62,623 nucleotides of DNA from an uncultured Pelagibacteraceae bacterium (lineage in GTDB: Bacteria; Pseudomonadota; Alphaproteobacteria; Pelagibacterales; Pelagibacteraceae). The stretch is taken from contig CACOKG010000002.1 in NCBI GenBank assembly GCA_902627745.1, positions 1 to 62,623 of the forward strand. The letters are read 5' to 3'. Position 1 is the stretch's first letter; every line of letters starts with the position of its first letter. The notes below the pieces were generated by a model that made no database searches, was not told the origin of the DNA, and saw only the letters and a list, made by a program, of their open reading frames with translations. Positions 1 to 8,990 of this stretch are shown here, piece by piece. Made by a program: the position numbers and the translations under genes.

Positions 1-1044
1 TGGCAAACTAGTTGCTAAGGGCGCAAAAAATATACACGCTAAAAATAATATACCAATTACCAAAGAGGTCATGCCAGTCTTACCACCAGCTTTTACCCCA
101 GCTCCAGACTCAACATAACTAGTTACAGTTGTAGTTCCCATTACAGCTCCTGCAACAGTACTAACGCTGTCAGATAACATTGCTTTGTTGATGTCTTTAA
201 CTTTTCCATCTTTTCCAACTTTTCCAGCTACATTGGCAACTGAAGTTAAAGTTCCTGCAGTATCAAAAAAGTCTACAAACAATAGAGTAAATATAACCGT
301 AGACATCCCAGCTGTCATAGCTGCAGATAAATCAAATTCAAAAAGATAAGTCATTGAAGGCGGAGCACTTGCAATACCATTAAATTTTGCAAGACCCGTA
401 GCCCAAGCAATTATACTAAATACTAAAATACCAATAATGATATTACCTTTAACATTCATCTTATCTAAAACAATTATTGCAATAAAAGTTGCGCATCCTA
501 ATAAAACAAGTGGATCACTTAAATTTCCAAGTTGTACTAATGTTACAGGATTATCAACAACTACTTCCATTATCTGGAGACCAATAATTGCTAAGAACAA
601 ACCAATTCCTGCGCCAATTCCTAATTTTAAACTCTTAGGGATAGAGTTGATAAGCCATGCTCTTATTGGTGTTAATGATATAATTAAAAATAATACACCA
701 GCAACTAATACAGCACCCAAAGCTTGTTGCGGCGTATATCCCATACCTGCACAAACTCCAAAAGCTACAAAAGCATTAATCCCCATTCCTGGTGCAAGAC
801 CAATCGGCCAAGTTTTTCCATGAAATGCCATTATGAAACAAGCCAAAGCAGTTGCTAGAATAGTTGCAGTGTAAACTGCGCCGAAATCAAAGAAACCTTT
901 TTCGGGTCCAGCAAATTCACCTGATAAAATAAATGGATTTAAAAACATAATATAAGCCATGGTTAAAAAAGTAGTTGTTCCAGCTATTACTTCTGTTTTA
1001 AAATCTGTTCTGTGTTTTTTGTACTCAAAATATTTGTCTAACAT
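1..1044 (-). CDS. NCS2/AzgA-type purine (guanine/hypoxanthine/xanthine) permease, partial at the window edge
   Basis: Minus-strand reading from ATG at 1044: MLDKYFEYKKHRTDFKTEVIAGTTTFLTMAYIMFLNPFIL..., followed by multi-TM sequence and GINAFVAFGVCAGMGYT, typical of the AzgA family. Open to the window edge. Confidence 0.9.
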   Translation of the reverse strand, partial: MLDKYFEYKKHRTDFKTEVIAGTTTFLTMAYIMFLNPFILSGEFAGPEKGFFDFGAVYTATILATALACFIMAFHGKTWPIGLAPGMGINAFVAFGVCAGMGYTPQQALGAVLVAGVLFLIISLTPIRAWLINSIPKSLKLGIGAGIGLFLAIIGLQIMEVVVDNPVTLVQLGNLSDPLVLLGCATFIAIIVLDKMNVKGNIIIGILVFSIIAWATGLAKFNGIASAPPSMTYLFEFDLSAAMTAGMSTVIFTLLFVDFFDTAGTLTSVANVAGKVGKDGKVKDINKAMLSDSVSTVAGAVMGTTTVTSYVESGAGVKAGGKTGMTSLVIGILFLACIFFAPLATSLP

Positions 1045-1168
1045 TATTCCTCCTATTCTGATTAAATAGATGATTCTTTTGATAAATACCTAGCCAAATC
1101 TAATTTTATCAACATAATTCAACTAAGAAGTTTATATTTTGGTCATATTTAGAAGCTAGAATGTGAAA

Positions 1169-1474
1169 ATGAGAAATTTTAAATTAATCGTTTTGTTACT
1201 TAGTTTATTCTTAATGGTCGCTGCATGCCAGACCGTACAAGAAAAAACTGACAAAATTGTTGAGCAAGAAAATAAAAGATTGGGTAAATACATAGGACAA
1301 TTATCCAGTGAACTTAAAATTGACCTAGGAAATCCTAATGAAGATTTTAAAAATGAAAAAGGAAATCAAGTTCTTGTATATAAAACAAAAAAATATGGTA
1401 TTTCTTGTGAAAGGAAATTTGAGGTAGACACTAACTCAGTGGTGATTGGATTTTCATCAAAAGGATGTTTTTAG
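1169..1474 (+). CDS. small predicted lipoprotein of unknown function
   Basis: ORF with signal peptide and lipobox (LMVAAC). The ORF track starts at GTG 1163; ATG at 1169 is preferred. Confidence 0.65.
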   Translation: MRNFKLIVLLLSLFLMVAACQTVQEKTDKIVEQENKRLGKYIGQLSSELKIDLGNPNEDFKNEKGNQVLVYKTKKYGISCERKFEVDTNSVVIGFSSKGCF

Positions 1475-1478
1475 TTTA

Positions 1479-1503
1479 CTTGCGGAGCTAGTTACCCCGC
1501 AAG
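1479..1503. terminator. hairpin between convergent genes (CTTGCGG...CCGCAAG)
   Basis: 7-bp perfect inverted repeat with an 11-nt loop between the lipoprotein gene and hsp20. No clear U tract. Confidence 0.45.
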
Positions 1504-1515
1504 CAAGGCTTTAAC

Positions 1516-1962
1516 TTATCTAATTTCGATTAGTTTTTTCTTCTTATGCTCTGGTACAATTCTCTCGCAAGATATTGTTAAAAGTCCATCTTTAAGCTCA
1601 GCACCATTTACTTTAACGTCATCAGCAATTGTAAATGATCTAGCAAATTGTCTTTGAGATATTCCCTTATGAATGATCTCTCCATCAGCATTTTTATCTT
1701 CAGATTTATCAACTTGTTTTGTTCTTACAGTTAATAAATTATCTTCGAACTCAACCTCAACATCTTTTTTGTTGAATCCTGCTAAAGCAACCTCAATAGC
1801 GTAGTTATCTTTACCGGTCTTTCTGATGTTGTATGGCGGGTAATTGGATTGCATTGTCATTGCACCATTTCCCAACATATTCTCAAATTGATCAAACATA
1901 TCGTCGAACCCAATCGAGAATGGTCTTAATGAGTTAAATATAGATAGATCCTTACTTGTCAT
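1516..1962 (-). CDS. Hsp20/alpha-crystallin family small heat shock protein (IbpA-like)
   Basis: Alpha-crystallin domain (YAIEVALAGFNKKDVEVEFEDNLLTVRT...). Start placed at the second Met because AAAGGAGG lies just upstream of it. Confidence 0.9.
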   Translation of the reverse strand: MTSKDLSIFNSLRPFSIGFDDMFDQFENMLGNGAMTMQSNYPPYNIRKTGKDNYAIEVALAGFNKKDVEVEFEDNLLTVRTKQVDKSEDKNADGEIIHKGISQRQFARSFTIADDVKVNGAELKDGLLTISCERIVPEHKKKKLIEIR

Positions 1963-2009
1963 ATATCCTCCTTTGTTAAGCAAGTTTATTTATAAGCCCC
2001 ATTAGGCGA

Positions 2010-2028
2010 CCTACGTAATTTATGTAGG
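2010..2028. repeat. 19-bp near-perfect inverted repeat CCTACGTAATTTATGTAGG
   Basis: 9-nt arms with one mismatch around a 1-nt centre, overlapping the putative -10 of hsp20. Confidence 0.5.
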
Positions 2029-2049
2029 AACGATTTAAGTTTTTTCAAG
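2020..2049 (-). promoter_or_regulatory. putative sigma32 (RpoH)-like promoter of hsp20
   Basis: Minus strand CTTGAAA - 15 nt - CTACATAA, about 50 nt upstream of the hsp20 start. Confidence 0.4.
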
Positions 2050-2058
2050 ATTAATAAA

Positions 2059-4134
2059 TTAAATTTTTTTTGAAATTTTTAGTGCAAAAGCATAGTCTAA
2101 AGCTATTTCTTCTATGGCACCATCTCTACCTGATTTTCCACCATGACCTGCATCCATTTCTGTTTTTAAAAGTAATAAATTATTATCTGTTTTTAAGTCT
2201 CTTAGCTTGGCAGTAAATTTAGCAGGCTCATCAAACAATACTCTATTGTCACTTAAACTAGTGGTAATTAACATATGAGGGTAGTCCATTTTTTTAATAT
2301 TATTATAAGGAGCATAAGAAAATATATAATCAAAGTGATCTTTATTATCTTTAGCATTACCAAACTCATCAAATTCGCCAACTGTTAATGGTAGAGAGTG
2401 ATCAAGGTTAGTGGTTAAAGAGTCAACAAATGGAACCGCCATTATAATTCCTAAAAATAATTTTGGAGATTGGTTTACCACTGCTCCCATTAATAATCCA
2501 CCTGCAGATCCACCCATACCAATGATGTTACCAGCAGAAGAGTATTTCTTTTCAATTAAATATTTAGCTGCATAAATGTAATCCTCAAAAGTATTTTTTT
2601 TGTTTGTTAATTTTCCTTCTTTCCACCATTTCATGCCTTTTTCCATTCCACCTCTAATATGAGCTGTAGCCCAGATGATATCTCTGTTGATCAAACTCAA
2701 ACGTGTAGATGAAAAACCAGGGCTCATTGAATTTCCGTATGAACCATAACCGTACAATAAGACATTTGCAGTTCCATCAATCTTAGTTTTCTTATGTCTT
2801 GTTATTGTTAAAGGAACCATTCTTCCATCATGAGATTTATATTCAATTCTCTCTACGATATAATCTTCTGAGTCATGGCCTGATGGAATTTCCTGTTCTT
2901 TAACTAATTTTTTAGATTTATCTGAGAGATTATATGAATAAACTCTTGAAGGAGTTTTCGGCGATGAATATCCAAGGTAAATTTCGTCTGTGTTTCGATC
3001 TTTTTGTTTAAGAGAAATATTTGGTACGTATACTTTTTCATCTGAAAAAATTAATTCTTCCTCAAAATTTGTTGATATATTTCTAATGAATAACTTATCT
3101 AATGCATCAGAAGTTTCTGATCGAATTATCCAATTTTTTAAAAACACACAACCACCAATTAAAACCTCATTTTTTGAAGGCACAAAAGGTTTCCAATTTT
3201 GATTCTCTAAGCTTGAAGCGATATCAATCTTAAAATCTTCAGCACTATTATTTGTATGATTGTAAAAATTATTAGCCCAAGAATTTATAGAGTATAAAAT
3301 TCCTCTTTGTCTTTTAATAATCAATTTTGGTTTAGGAGTTATTTCATCAACGCCAAAGTAGTATTGCTCTGATGTGTTATGATCAGAAGTTGTTATTAGA
3401 TAATATTTTTCATCAGAGGTTAAGCTTATTCCAACTGTAAAAGCTTCACTTTTTTCCTCAAACACCAAATAATCCTCATTTAACTGGTCTCCAATTTTAT
3501 GTCTATATATTTTTCGAGCACGATGATTTTCATCTAATTTTGAGTAAAAAATATATCTATCGTCAAGACTAAAAGTAATACTGCCAGATGTGTCCGTAAT
3601 TTCTTTTGTGACCAACTTATTTGTGGAAATATCTCTTATGAATATTTTGTAATATTCTGACCCTTTGGTGTCCAGAGAATATGCAAGCAACTTATCGTTA
3701 TGGCTTACTTCTAAATCTCCCACTCCAAAATATTCAACACCTAATTTTTCTTTTTCTTTATCTCCGTTCCAAATTTCTTCAACATTATCTGTATTAATTT
3801 TTTTACGGAGTTTGATAGAATAATTTCCTTTTGTAGTGGTTTTTGTCCAATAATCATAAGTGTGATCTCTAAAAGGAAGAGACTCATCATCTAATTTTAT
3901 TCTTCCCTTTATTTCATTAAAGAGTTTTTTCTGTAAATCTTTTGTATCTTTAAGATGGTAGTCAGTATGATTGTTTTCTTCAATTAAGTATTTTTTTACT
4001 TCTGGATTTAATTTATTTTTGTCTTTTAAGACTTCAAGAATATCTTTTTGATGTATCCAGCTGTAATTATCTTCCCAACTTGTATTGTGACAAGATTTTA
4101 TTTCCAGTTTTTTTCTAAGTTGTGGTACCTTCAT
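2059..4134 (-). CDS. ptrB: S9 family prolyl oligopeptidase / oligopeptidase B
   Basis: 691 aa; beta-propeller N-terminus; catalytic domain with GGSAGGLLMG and C-terminal ...DAGHGGKSGR. Confidence 0.88.
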   Translation of the reverse strand: MKVPQLRKKLEIKSCHNTSWEDNYSWIHQKDILEVLKDKNKLNPEVKKYLIEENNHTDYHLKDTKDLQKKLFNEIKGRIKLDDESLPFRDHTYDYWTKTTTKGNYSIKLRKKINTDNVEEIWNGDKEKEKLGVEYFGVGDLEVSHNDKLLAYSLDTKGSEYYKIFIRDISTNKLVTKEITDTSGSITFSLDDRYIFYSKLDENHRARKIYRHKIGDQLNEDYLVFEEKSEAFTVGISLTSDEKYYLITTSDHNTSEQYYFGVDEITPKPKLIIKRQRGILYSINSWANNFYNHTNNSAEDFKIDIASSLENQNWKPFVPSKNEVLIGGCVFLKNWIIRSETSDALDKLFIRNISTNFEEELIFSDEKVYVPNISLKQKDRNTDEIYLGYSSPKTPSRVYSYNLSDKSKKLVKEQEIPSGHDSEDYIVERIEYKSHDGRMVPLTITRHKKTKIDGTANVLLYGYGSYGNSMSPGFSSTRLSLINRDIIWATAHIRGGMEKGMKWWKEGKLTNKKNTFEDYIYAAKYLIEKKYSSAGNIIGMGGSAGGLLMGAVVNQSPKLFLGIIMAVPFVDSLTTNLDHSLPLTVGEFDEFGNAKDNKDHFDYIFSYAPYNNIKKMDYPHMLITTSLSDNRVLFDEPAKFTAKLRDLKTDNNLLLLKTEMDAGHGGKSGRDGAIEEIALDYAFALKISKKI

Positions 4135-4150
4135 AAAAAAGAAGAACTAT

Positions 4151-4654
4151 ATGAATATCATAATTTATACATTAGTCATTTTGACTATTTTATACTTTCT
4201 ATTGAAATTTATAACTAAGATTTCCTCAAAAAAAATATCAAAAGGTCTAAGAATTTTATTAATACTTGGATTCATTGTATTAGCAATTTTATTTGCCATC
4301 GGTGGGCGTTTTTTATTAACTTTGCCTTTTACATTAGCTAGTCTTGCATTATTAAAATTAAAAGGTCTATCTATTTTTCAATTAATATCGCTTTATAGGT
4401 TAATTCAAACATTGAGAAGATCAGGAAGATTTTCTTTTAATCAATCGAACCTAAATAACTCATCTTCAATTTCAGTTACTGAAGCATATAAAATATTAAA
4501 TTTAGATGTGAATAAAAAAATTACAAAAGAAGATGTAAATAAAGCTTATGTAAAAATACAAAAAAAAATCCATCCAGATATTTCACCGGAGACAGCCAGA
4601 TTGTCCTCAATAGTAAATGAAGCAAAAGATATAGTTTTGAACGATATTTCTTAA
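4151..4654 (+). CDS. membrane-anchored DnaJ-domain protein
   Basis: N-terminal TM segments, C-terminal J-like domain (EAYKILNLDVNKKITKEDVNKAYVKIQKKIHPDISPETARLSSIVNEAKDIVL); HPD motif present. Confidence 0.8.
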   Translation: MNIIIYTLVILTILYFLLKFITKISSKKISKGLRILLILGFIVLAILFAIGGRFLLTLPFTLASLALLKLKGLSIFQLISLYRLIQTLRRSGRFSFNQSNLNNSSSISVTEAYKILNLDVNKKITKEDVNKAYVKIQKKIHPDISPETARLSSIVNEAKDIVLNDIS

Positions 4655-5613
4655 TTTAGAATCTCTAAAGCTTTATCAAATATTTTCTGCGGATTTATTC
4701 TATCTTTTCCAGAGGTATGATGCCTAACAGTTTCCTCACCATCTGGAATTACCGGGAACATTTTAGAGTTATAATTTCCGTAAATAATTGGCGTATCAAC
4801 CATCAAAGTAATAGTTTTAGTTCCCAATGCTGCAGATAAGTGACTAAAACTTGAGTCATTACAAATAGACAAATTACAGTTTTTTATGATCGGCAAAATT
4901 TGTTTAATTGATAAATCATCTAAAGGTAAACATGTGTCTTTAAATTTAGACTGAAGTATTTCATTAAGAATAATTTGCTCATCACTATTTTTACCAGTGG
5001 CAAGATAAAACTTACATTTTTTAATTTTTGAAATTTTTTCCATAAAATCAATAAATATTTTCGAGGGAACCCTTTTCGTAGGGCCTGAGCCACCAATTCC
5101 TAAGAGTATATTAATTTTATTTCTATCAATGTTAAATTTTTTAACTGATTGTGAAATAGTTTCATCATCAATATGTATTTCAGGATCATCAATTTCTTTA
5201 ATATTTAATTTATCTTCTAAAAATTTTTTTGGCGTATTAATAATGTGCTGGTCAGTTTTACTAAATAATGGATACTGATAAATTTCGGCTATTCCTGATA
5301 ATTTTGCTATTAAGTTAAATCTAAGAGAAGAATTAAAAATGAAAATTTTATCAAAATTTTGTTTTTTTAATTCTTTCATTAAATTTAAAGTTCCAAAAAA
5401 ACCACCATGTTTATTACTTAATTTTTTATCTCTTTCTAAGATAAGAATTTTATTAATGTAATTAGTTTGATGTAAAAACTCTTCTGCTTTAGAATTTTCT
5501 CTTACCAGGAGACTTACTGGTGAATTATATTTTTTTGATATTGCCTTAATAAAGGGTAAAAAGATTACTGTATCGCCAATACCCATTCTATTTTGGACAG
5601 CTAATATTTTCAT
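4651..5613 (-). CDS. glycosyltransferase family 9 (heptosyltransferase-like)
   Basis: GIGDTVIFLPFIKAIS N-terminus and CNDSSFSHLSAALGTKTITL C-terminal motif. Confidence 0.8.
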   Translation of the reverse strand: MKILAVQNRMGIGDTVIFLPFIKAISKKYNSPVSLLVRENSKAEEFLHQTNYINKILILERDKKLSNKHGGFFGTLNLMKELKKQNFDKIFIFNSSLRFNLIAKLSGIAEIYQYPLFSKTDQHIINTPKKFLEDKLNIKEIDDPEIHIDDETISQSVKKFNIDRNKINILLGIGGSGPTKRVPSKIFIDFMEKISKIKKCKFYLATGKNSDEQIILNEILQSKFKDTCLPLDDLSIKQILPIIKNCNLSICNDSSFSHLSAALGTKTITLMVDTPIIYGNYNSKMFPVIPDGEETVRHHTSGKDRINPQKIFDKALEILN

Positions 5614-5663
5614 ATTCGATTTATAAACTTTACTAATTTTTATATTTTATATAAATTTTTATT

Positions 5664-6548
5664 ATGACAAAAATAAGTGGGATATATGCAGCTTCAATGT
5701 CAGTTCTGAACTCTGATTTAAGCTTAAATATTGAAAAAACCATATCTCATGCTGAAAACTTAGTTGATCAAGGTTGTCATGGTACAGCAATATTTGGAAG
5801 CACTGGACAAGCACAATTAATTCCTATTGTTGAAAAGATTAAATTACTAAATCATCTTTCAGAAAGTAAATACAAAGAAAAACACTTAATTGGGACAGGT
5901 TTGAATTCTTTAAATGAAACAATTAATTTAATGAAAATTTCAGTTTCTCTAAACTTTAAAAAATTTTTAATTATGCCACCAGCTTATTATAAATATCAAG
6001 ATAAGGATGTAATAAACTTTTACACAAAAATTATTGATGCAGTACCAGAGTCTAAAATTATACTTTATAATTTTGAAAAATTGTGCGGATATAAATTTAG
6101 TATTGAATGTGTAGAAAAATTAGTTGAAAAATTTCCTGATCAAATTGTAGGTGTAAAGGATAGTTCTTACAATTTATTTGAAAAGTTAAAGTTGGAAAAT
6201 TTTTCAGTTATGCCAGGTTCAGAGTCAAAATTACTTAAAGGATTAGAAAATGGTTGTTCGGGTATTATTACTGCAACTTGCAATGCTACATCTCAATTAG
6301 CTCGAAAAGTTTACGATGATTTTCAAGAAAAAAAAGATCATTCTTTAAACCAAAAATTAGTTAATGTCAGAAATGCTTTTGAAAAATATAATTTAATTTC
6401 AGCTCTTCATACTTTGTTTTCAAAAGAGAACAAAATTTATGGAAATCTTTTACCACCTTTAAGTTTACTTAGCGAGGTTGATGAGAAAAATCTTTTGCAG
6501 AGTTTAAAAGATTTAAATTTTGAAACAAAATCACAATTGGCAGCTTGA
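5664..6548 (+). CDS. dihydrodipicolinate synthase/N-acetylneuraminate lyase family aldolase
   Basis: GSTGQAQLIPIVEK, ILYNFEK and VGVKDSS (Schiff-base Lys) motifs of the DHDPS/NAL superfamily. Confidence 0.8.
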   Translation: MTKISGIYAASMSVLNSDLSLNIEKTISHAENLVDQGCHGTAIFGSTGQAQLIPIVEKIKLLNHLSESKYKEKHLIGTGLNSLNETINLMKISVSLNFKKFLIMPPAYYKYQDKDVINFYTKIIDAVPESKIILYNFEKLCGYKFSIECVEKLVEKFPDQIVGVKDSSYNLFEKLKLENFSVMPGSESKLLKGLENGCSGIITATCNATSQLARKVYDDFQEKKDHSLNQKLVNVRNAFEKYNLISALHTLFSKENKIYGNLLPPLSLLSEVDEKNLLQSLKDLNFETKSQLAA

Positions 6549-6549
6549 G

Positions 6550-7737
6550 ATGTATTTAGCGAGATTTCTTAATAAAGTATTTAAAAAAGGAGGGTTTATC
6601 TTAACGGATGCTAACTCCAAGGATTATATTATTGGTCAGCCAACCGACGATCCTATTAAATTAAAAATTCTAAATAAGAAACTTCATTATAAATTACTAT
6701 TCCATCCAGATCTTTACTTTGGGGAGGCATACACAAATGGAGATATAGTAATCGAAAATGGATCTCTAACAGATTTTTTAGATCTAGCATTGATGAATAT
6801 TGGAAGAAAGGAGTTAAACATTTTTAGTTATCTATTAAATAAATTTAGAGGGTCATATAGATATCTTACAAATTTCAACTTTATCAAAAAATCGAAAATG
6901 AATGTTTCACATCATTATGATATCAAAGACGATCTCTATGATTTGTTTTTAGATCCAAAAAGACAATATTCGTGTGCTTATTTTAAAAATGAAAATGATA
7001 GCCTTGAAATTGCACAGAATAATAAGATTCAACATATAATTAAAAAATTAAATATTAAACCTGACCAAAAAGTTTTAGATATAGGATGTGGCTGGGGATC
7101 GTTAGCTATTGATATTGCTAAAAATGCCAAGTGCGAAGTTACAGGAATAACTCTATCAGAAAATCAACTCAACTATTGCAATCAAAAAGCAAAAGAGATG
7201 AATTTACAGAACCAAGTAAAATTTAAACTGATGGATTATAGAGAGCTTGATGAGAAATTTGATAGAATAGTGAGTGTTGGCATGTTCGAACATGTTGGAA
7301 GGAAATTTTATAAAAAATTTTTTAATCAAATTGAAAAATTGATGAAAAATGATGGTGTTTCATTAATTCACACTATTGGGTCTGTTAACCCGCCAAGAGA
7401 TCCTCATCCTTGGATTACTAAATATATTTTTCCTGGTGGTTATACACCAAGCTTAAGTGAAGTAACGAATCCTATTGAAAAAGCCGGTTTAATTGTAACC
7501 GACATTGAAGTTTTAAGACTTCATTATGCTCATACTTTAAGACACTGGAAAGAAAACTGTTTAAAAAATAAAGATAAAATAATCCAAATGTTTGATGAAA
7601 AATTTTTTAGAATGTGGGAGTTTTATCTCGCTGGTTGTGAAATGGCATTTAAGTGGGGTGATCAAGTTGTTTATCAATTTCAACTCACTAAAAATTATAG
7701 ATCAACACCTGTGACTAGAGACTATATTTATCAATAA
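6550..7737 (+). CDS. cfa: cyclopropane-fatty-acyl-phospholipid synthase family SAM methyltransferase
   Basis: VLDIGCGWGSLAIDIAK, VSHHYDIKDDLYDLFLD, YSCAYF motifs. ATG at 6550 avoids the 29-nt overlap implied by the ORF-track start at 6520. Confidence 0.88.
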   Translation: MYLARFLNKVFKKGGFILTDANSKDYIIGQPTDDPIKLKILNKKLHYKLLFHPDLYFGEAYTNGDIVIENGSLTDFLDLALMNIGRKELNIFSYLLNKFRGSYRYLTNFNFIKKSKMNVSHHYDIKDDLYDLFLDPKRQYSCAYFKNENDSLEIAQNNKIQHIIKKLNIKPDQKVLDIGCGWGSLAIDIAKNAKCEVTGITLSENQLNYCNQKAKEMNLQNQVKFKLMDYRELDEKFDRIVSVGMFEHVGRKFYKKFFNQIEKLMKNDGVSLIHTIGSVNPPRDPHPWITKYIFPGGYTPSLSEVTNPIEKAGLIVTDIEVLRLHYAHTLRHWKENCLKNKDKIIQMFDEKFFRMWEFYLAGCEMAFKWGDQVVYQFQLTKNYRSTPVTRDYIYQ

Positions 7738-7766
7738 ATTATTGATAGAATCATTTCTTCTCAGAA

Positions 7767-8960
7767 ATGAAAAAAAAACAAAAAAAATCAAAAAAAAAGA
7801 GAAAAGTATTAAAAAAAACCAAATCCTATAAATTTCGAAGAAAAGGTAAAAAAACTAAAAGGGTTGTTAAAAGATTAAAAAAAAAAAAAATTATCAAAAA
7901 AAGGAAAAATAAGGTTAAAAAATTAAAAAAAACTAATTATTTAAAACAAATTAAAACCCAAAACGAAAGTATAGTTTTAAAATTAGTTAAATTACAACTA
8001 TCCCTGAAACCTCAATTCAATTTAAAATTTAATTTTAGTTTAGAAAAACATATTCAAGGTTTTTTTGACAAAATTTCAGAGACAATTTCAAGTTATAAAG
8101 TTTTAAAACGTGATGAAAAAAGAAGAATTAAGATAGAAAAAATTGAAAGAGAGAGGGCAGAAAAAATTGAGTTGGCTAAACAAAAAGAGGAAGAACAAGC
8201 TCTCAGAGTTAAACTAAAAGAACAAACACTTAAAGAAGAAGCTAGATTGGAAAAACAACGAGTAAAAGATATAAAATTATTCCTAAGAAAAGAACAAGCA
8301 CTTTTGAGAATTGAGCAAGCTGAAAAACAAAAACAGTTTTTAAAACAATTAAGACTAGATAAACAAATTGAAAAATTCAGAATTAGAGAAGTCAAGGAAC
8401 TAGAAAAACTTGAGAAAATTTCTTTAAAAGAAAAAAGAGAAGACTATGCAGGTTTACAAGAAAGAATTGATAAACTTAAGGAAAAATATCGATTACTTCG
8501 AGATCAAAAAATTAAAGAAAGGGTTGAAGCATTAGGAGTTAAACTTCAAGGTGATGAAGATAGAGAAACCTTATTAGAAAAAGAAAAAGAATATACTTTA
8601 GCAAGACAAAAAATTGAATTTGCATTAGAAAGTTTTTACAGAAGTGCAAGTAGCCTAGTATTTCAGTTAAATAAAAGACATATTACCCGCGACATGTCTA
8701 TTTTTCGTTGTATAGACAGAAGATTTGAAACAGGTGAAGTTTTTATTAAATGGGATGAATCACAAGATGATGAATGGTTATTATTAATTTATATTAAAAA
8801 TAATTCTCCAGATGAAGGGATTGTTATTGAAGATAAAACTAATCCTGAAAAAAATCTTTCTCATGAGTTTAGAAATGTAGATATTTTCAAAGCCTCAGAT
8901 ACAATGGTAGACTCTTTAACGCAACTCATTGCTAGGAAAAGAGCCAAAAAAAATAATTAA
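7767..8960 (+). CDS. extremely lysine-rich N-terminus plus charged coiled coil plus small C-terminal domain; unknown function
   Basis: 397-aa ORF; 38 of the first 65 residues are K/R; heptad-like E/K/R/L region around aa 100-270; compact C-terminal domain (SLVFQLNKRHITRDMSIFRCIDRRFETGEVFIKWDESQDDEWLLLIYIK). Confidence 0.75.
   Translation: MKKKQKKSKKKRKVLKKTKSYKFRRKGKKTKRVVKRLKKKKIIKKRKNKVKKLKKTNYLKQIKTQNESIVLKLVKLQLSLKPQFNLKFNFSLEKHIQGFFDKISETISSYKVLKRDEKRRIKIEKIERERAEKIELAKQKEEEQALRVKLKEQTLKEEARLEKQRVKDIKLFLRKEQALLRIEQAEKQKQFLKQLRLDKQIEKFRIREVKELEKLEKISLKEKREDYAGLQERIDKLKEKYRLLRDQKIKERVEALGVKLQGDEDRETLLEKEKEYTLARQKIEFALESFYRSASSLVFQLNKRHITRDMSIFRCIDRRFETGEVFIKWDESQDDEWLLLIYIKNNSPDEGIVIEDKTNPEKNLSHEFRNVDIFKASDTMVDSLTQLIARKRAKKNN
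7877..7890 (+). repeat. A14 homopolymer inside the lysine-rich CDS
   Basis: Direct reading: agatt-AAAAAAAAAAAAAA-ttatc. Confidence 0.9.
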
Positions 8961-8990
8961 ACATTTATATTAAATTAGGTATTATCTCTA

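Noticed and set aside
437-823. 128-aa plus-strand ORF
   Set aside because: Antisense to the clear NCS2 permease reading frame on the minus strand; low-complexity shadow ORF with no family features.
1045-1168. Purine-type riboswitch in the permease leader
   Set aside because: Short AT-rich leader with no recognisable conserved purine-aptamer core or convincing three-way junction.
8093-8395. 100-aa minus-strand ORF in the lysine-rich gene
   Set aside because: Antisense of the Lys/Glu-rich coiled coil gives a Phe/Ser/Leu-rich artefact.
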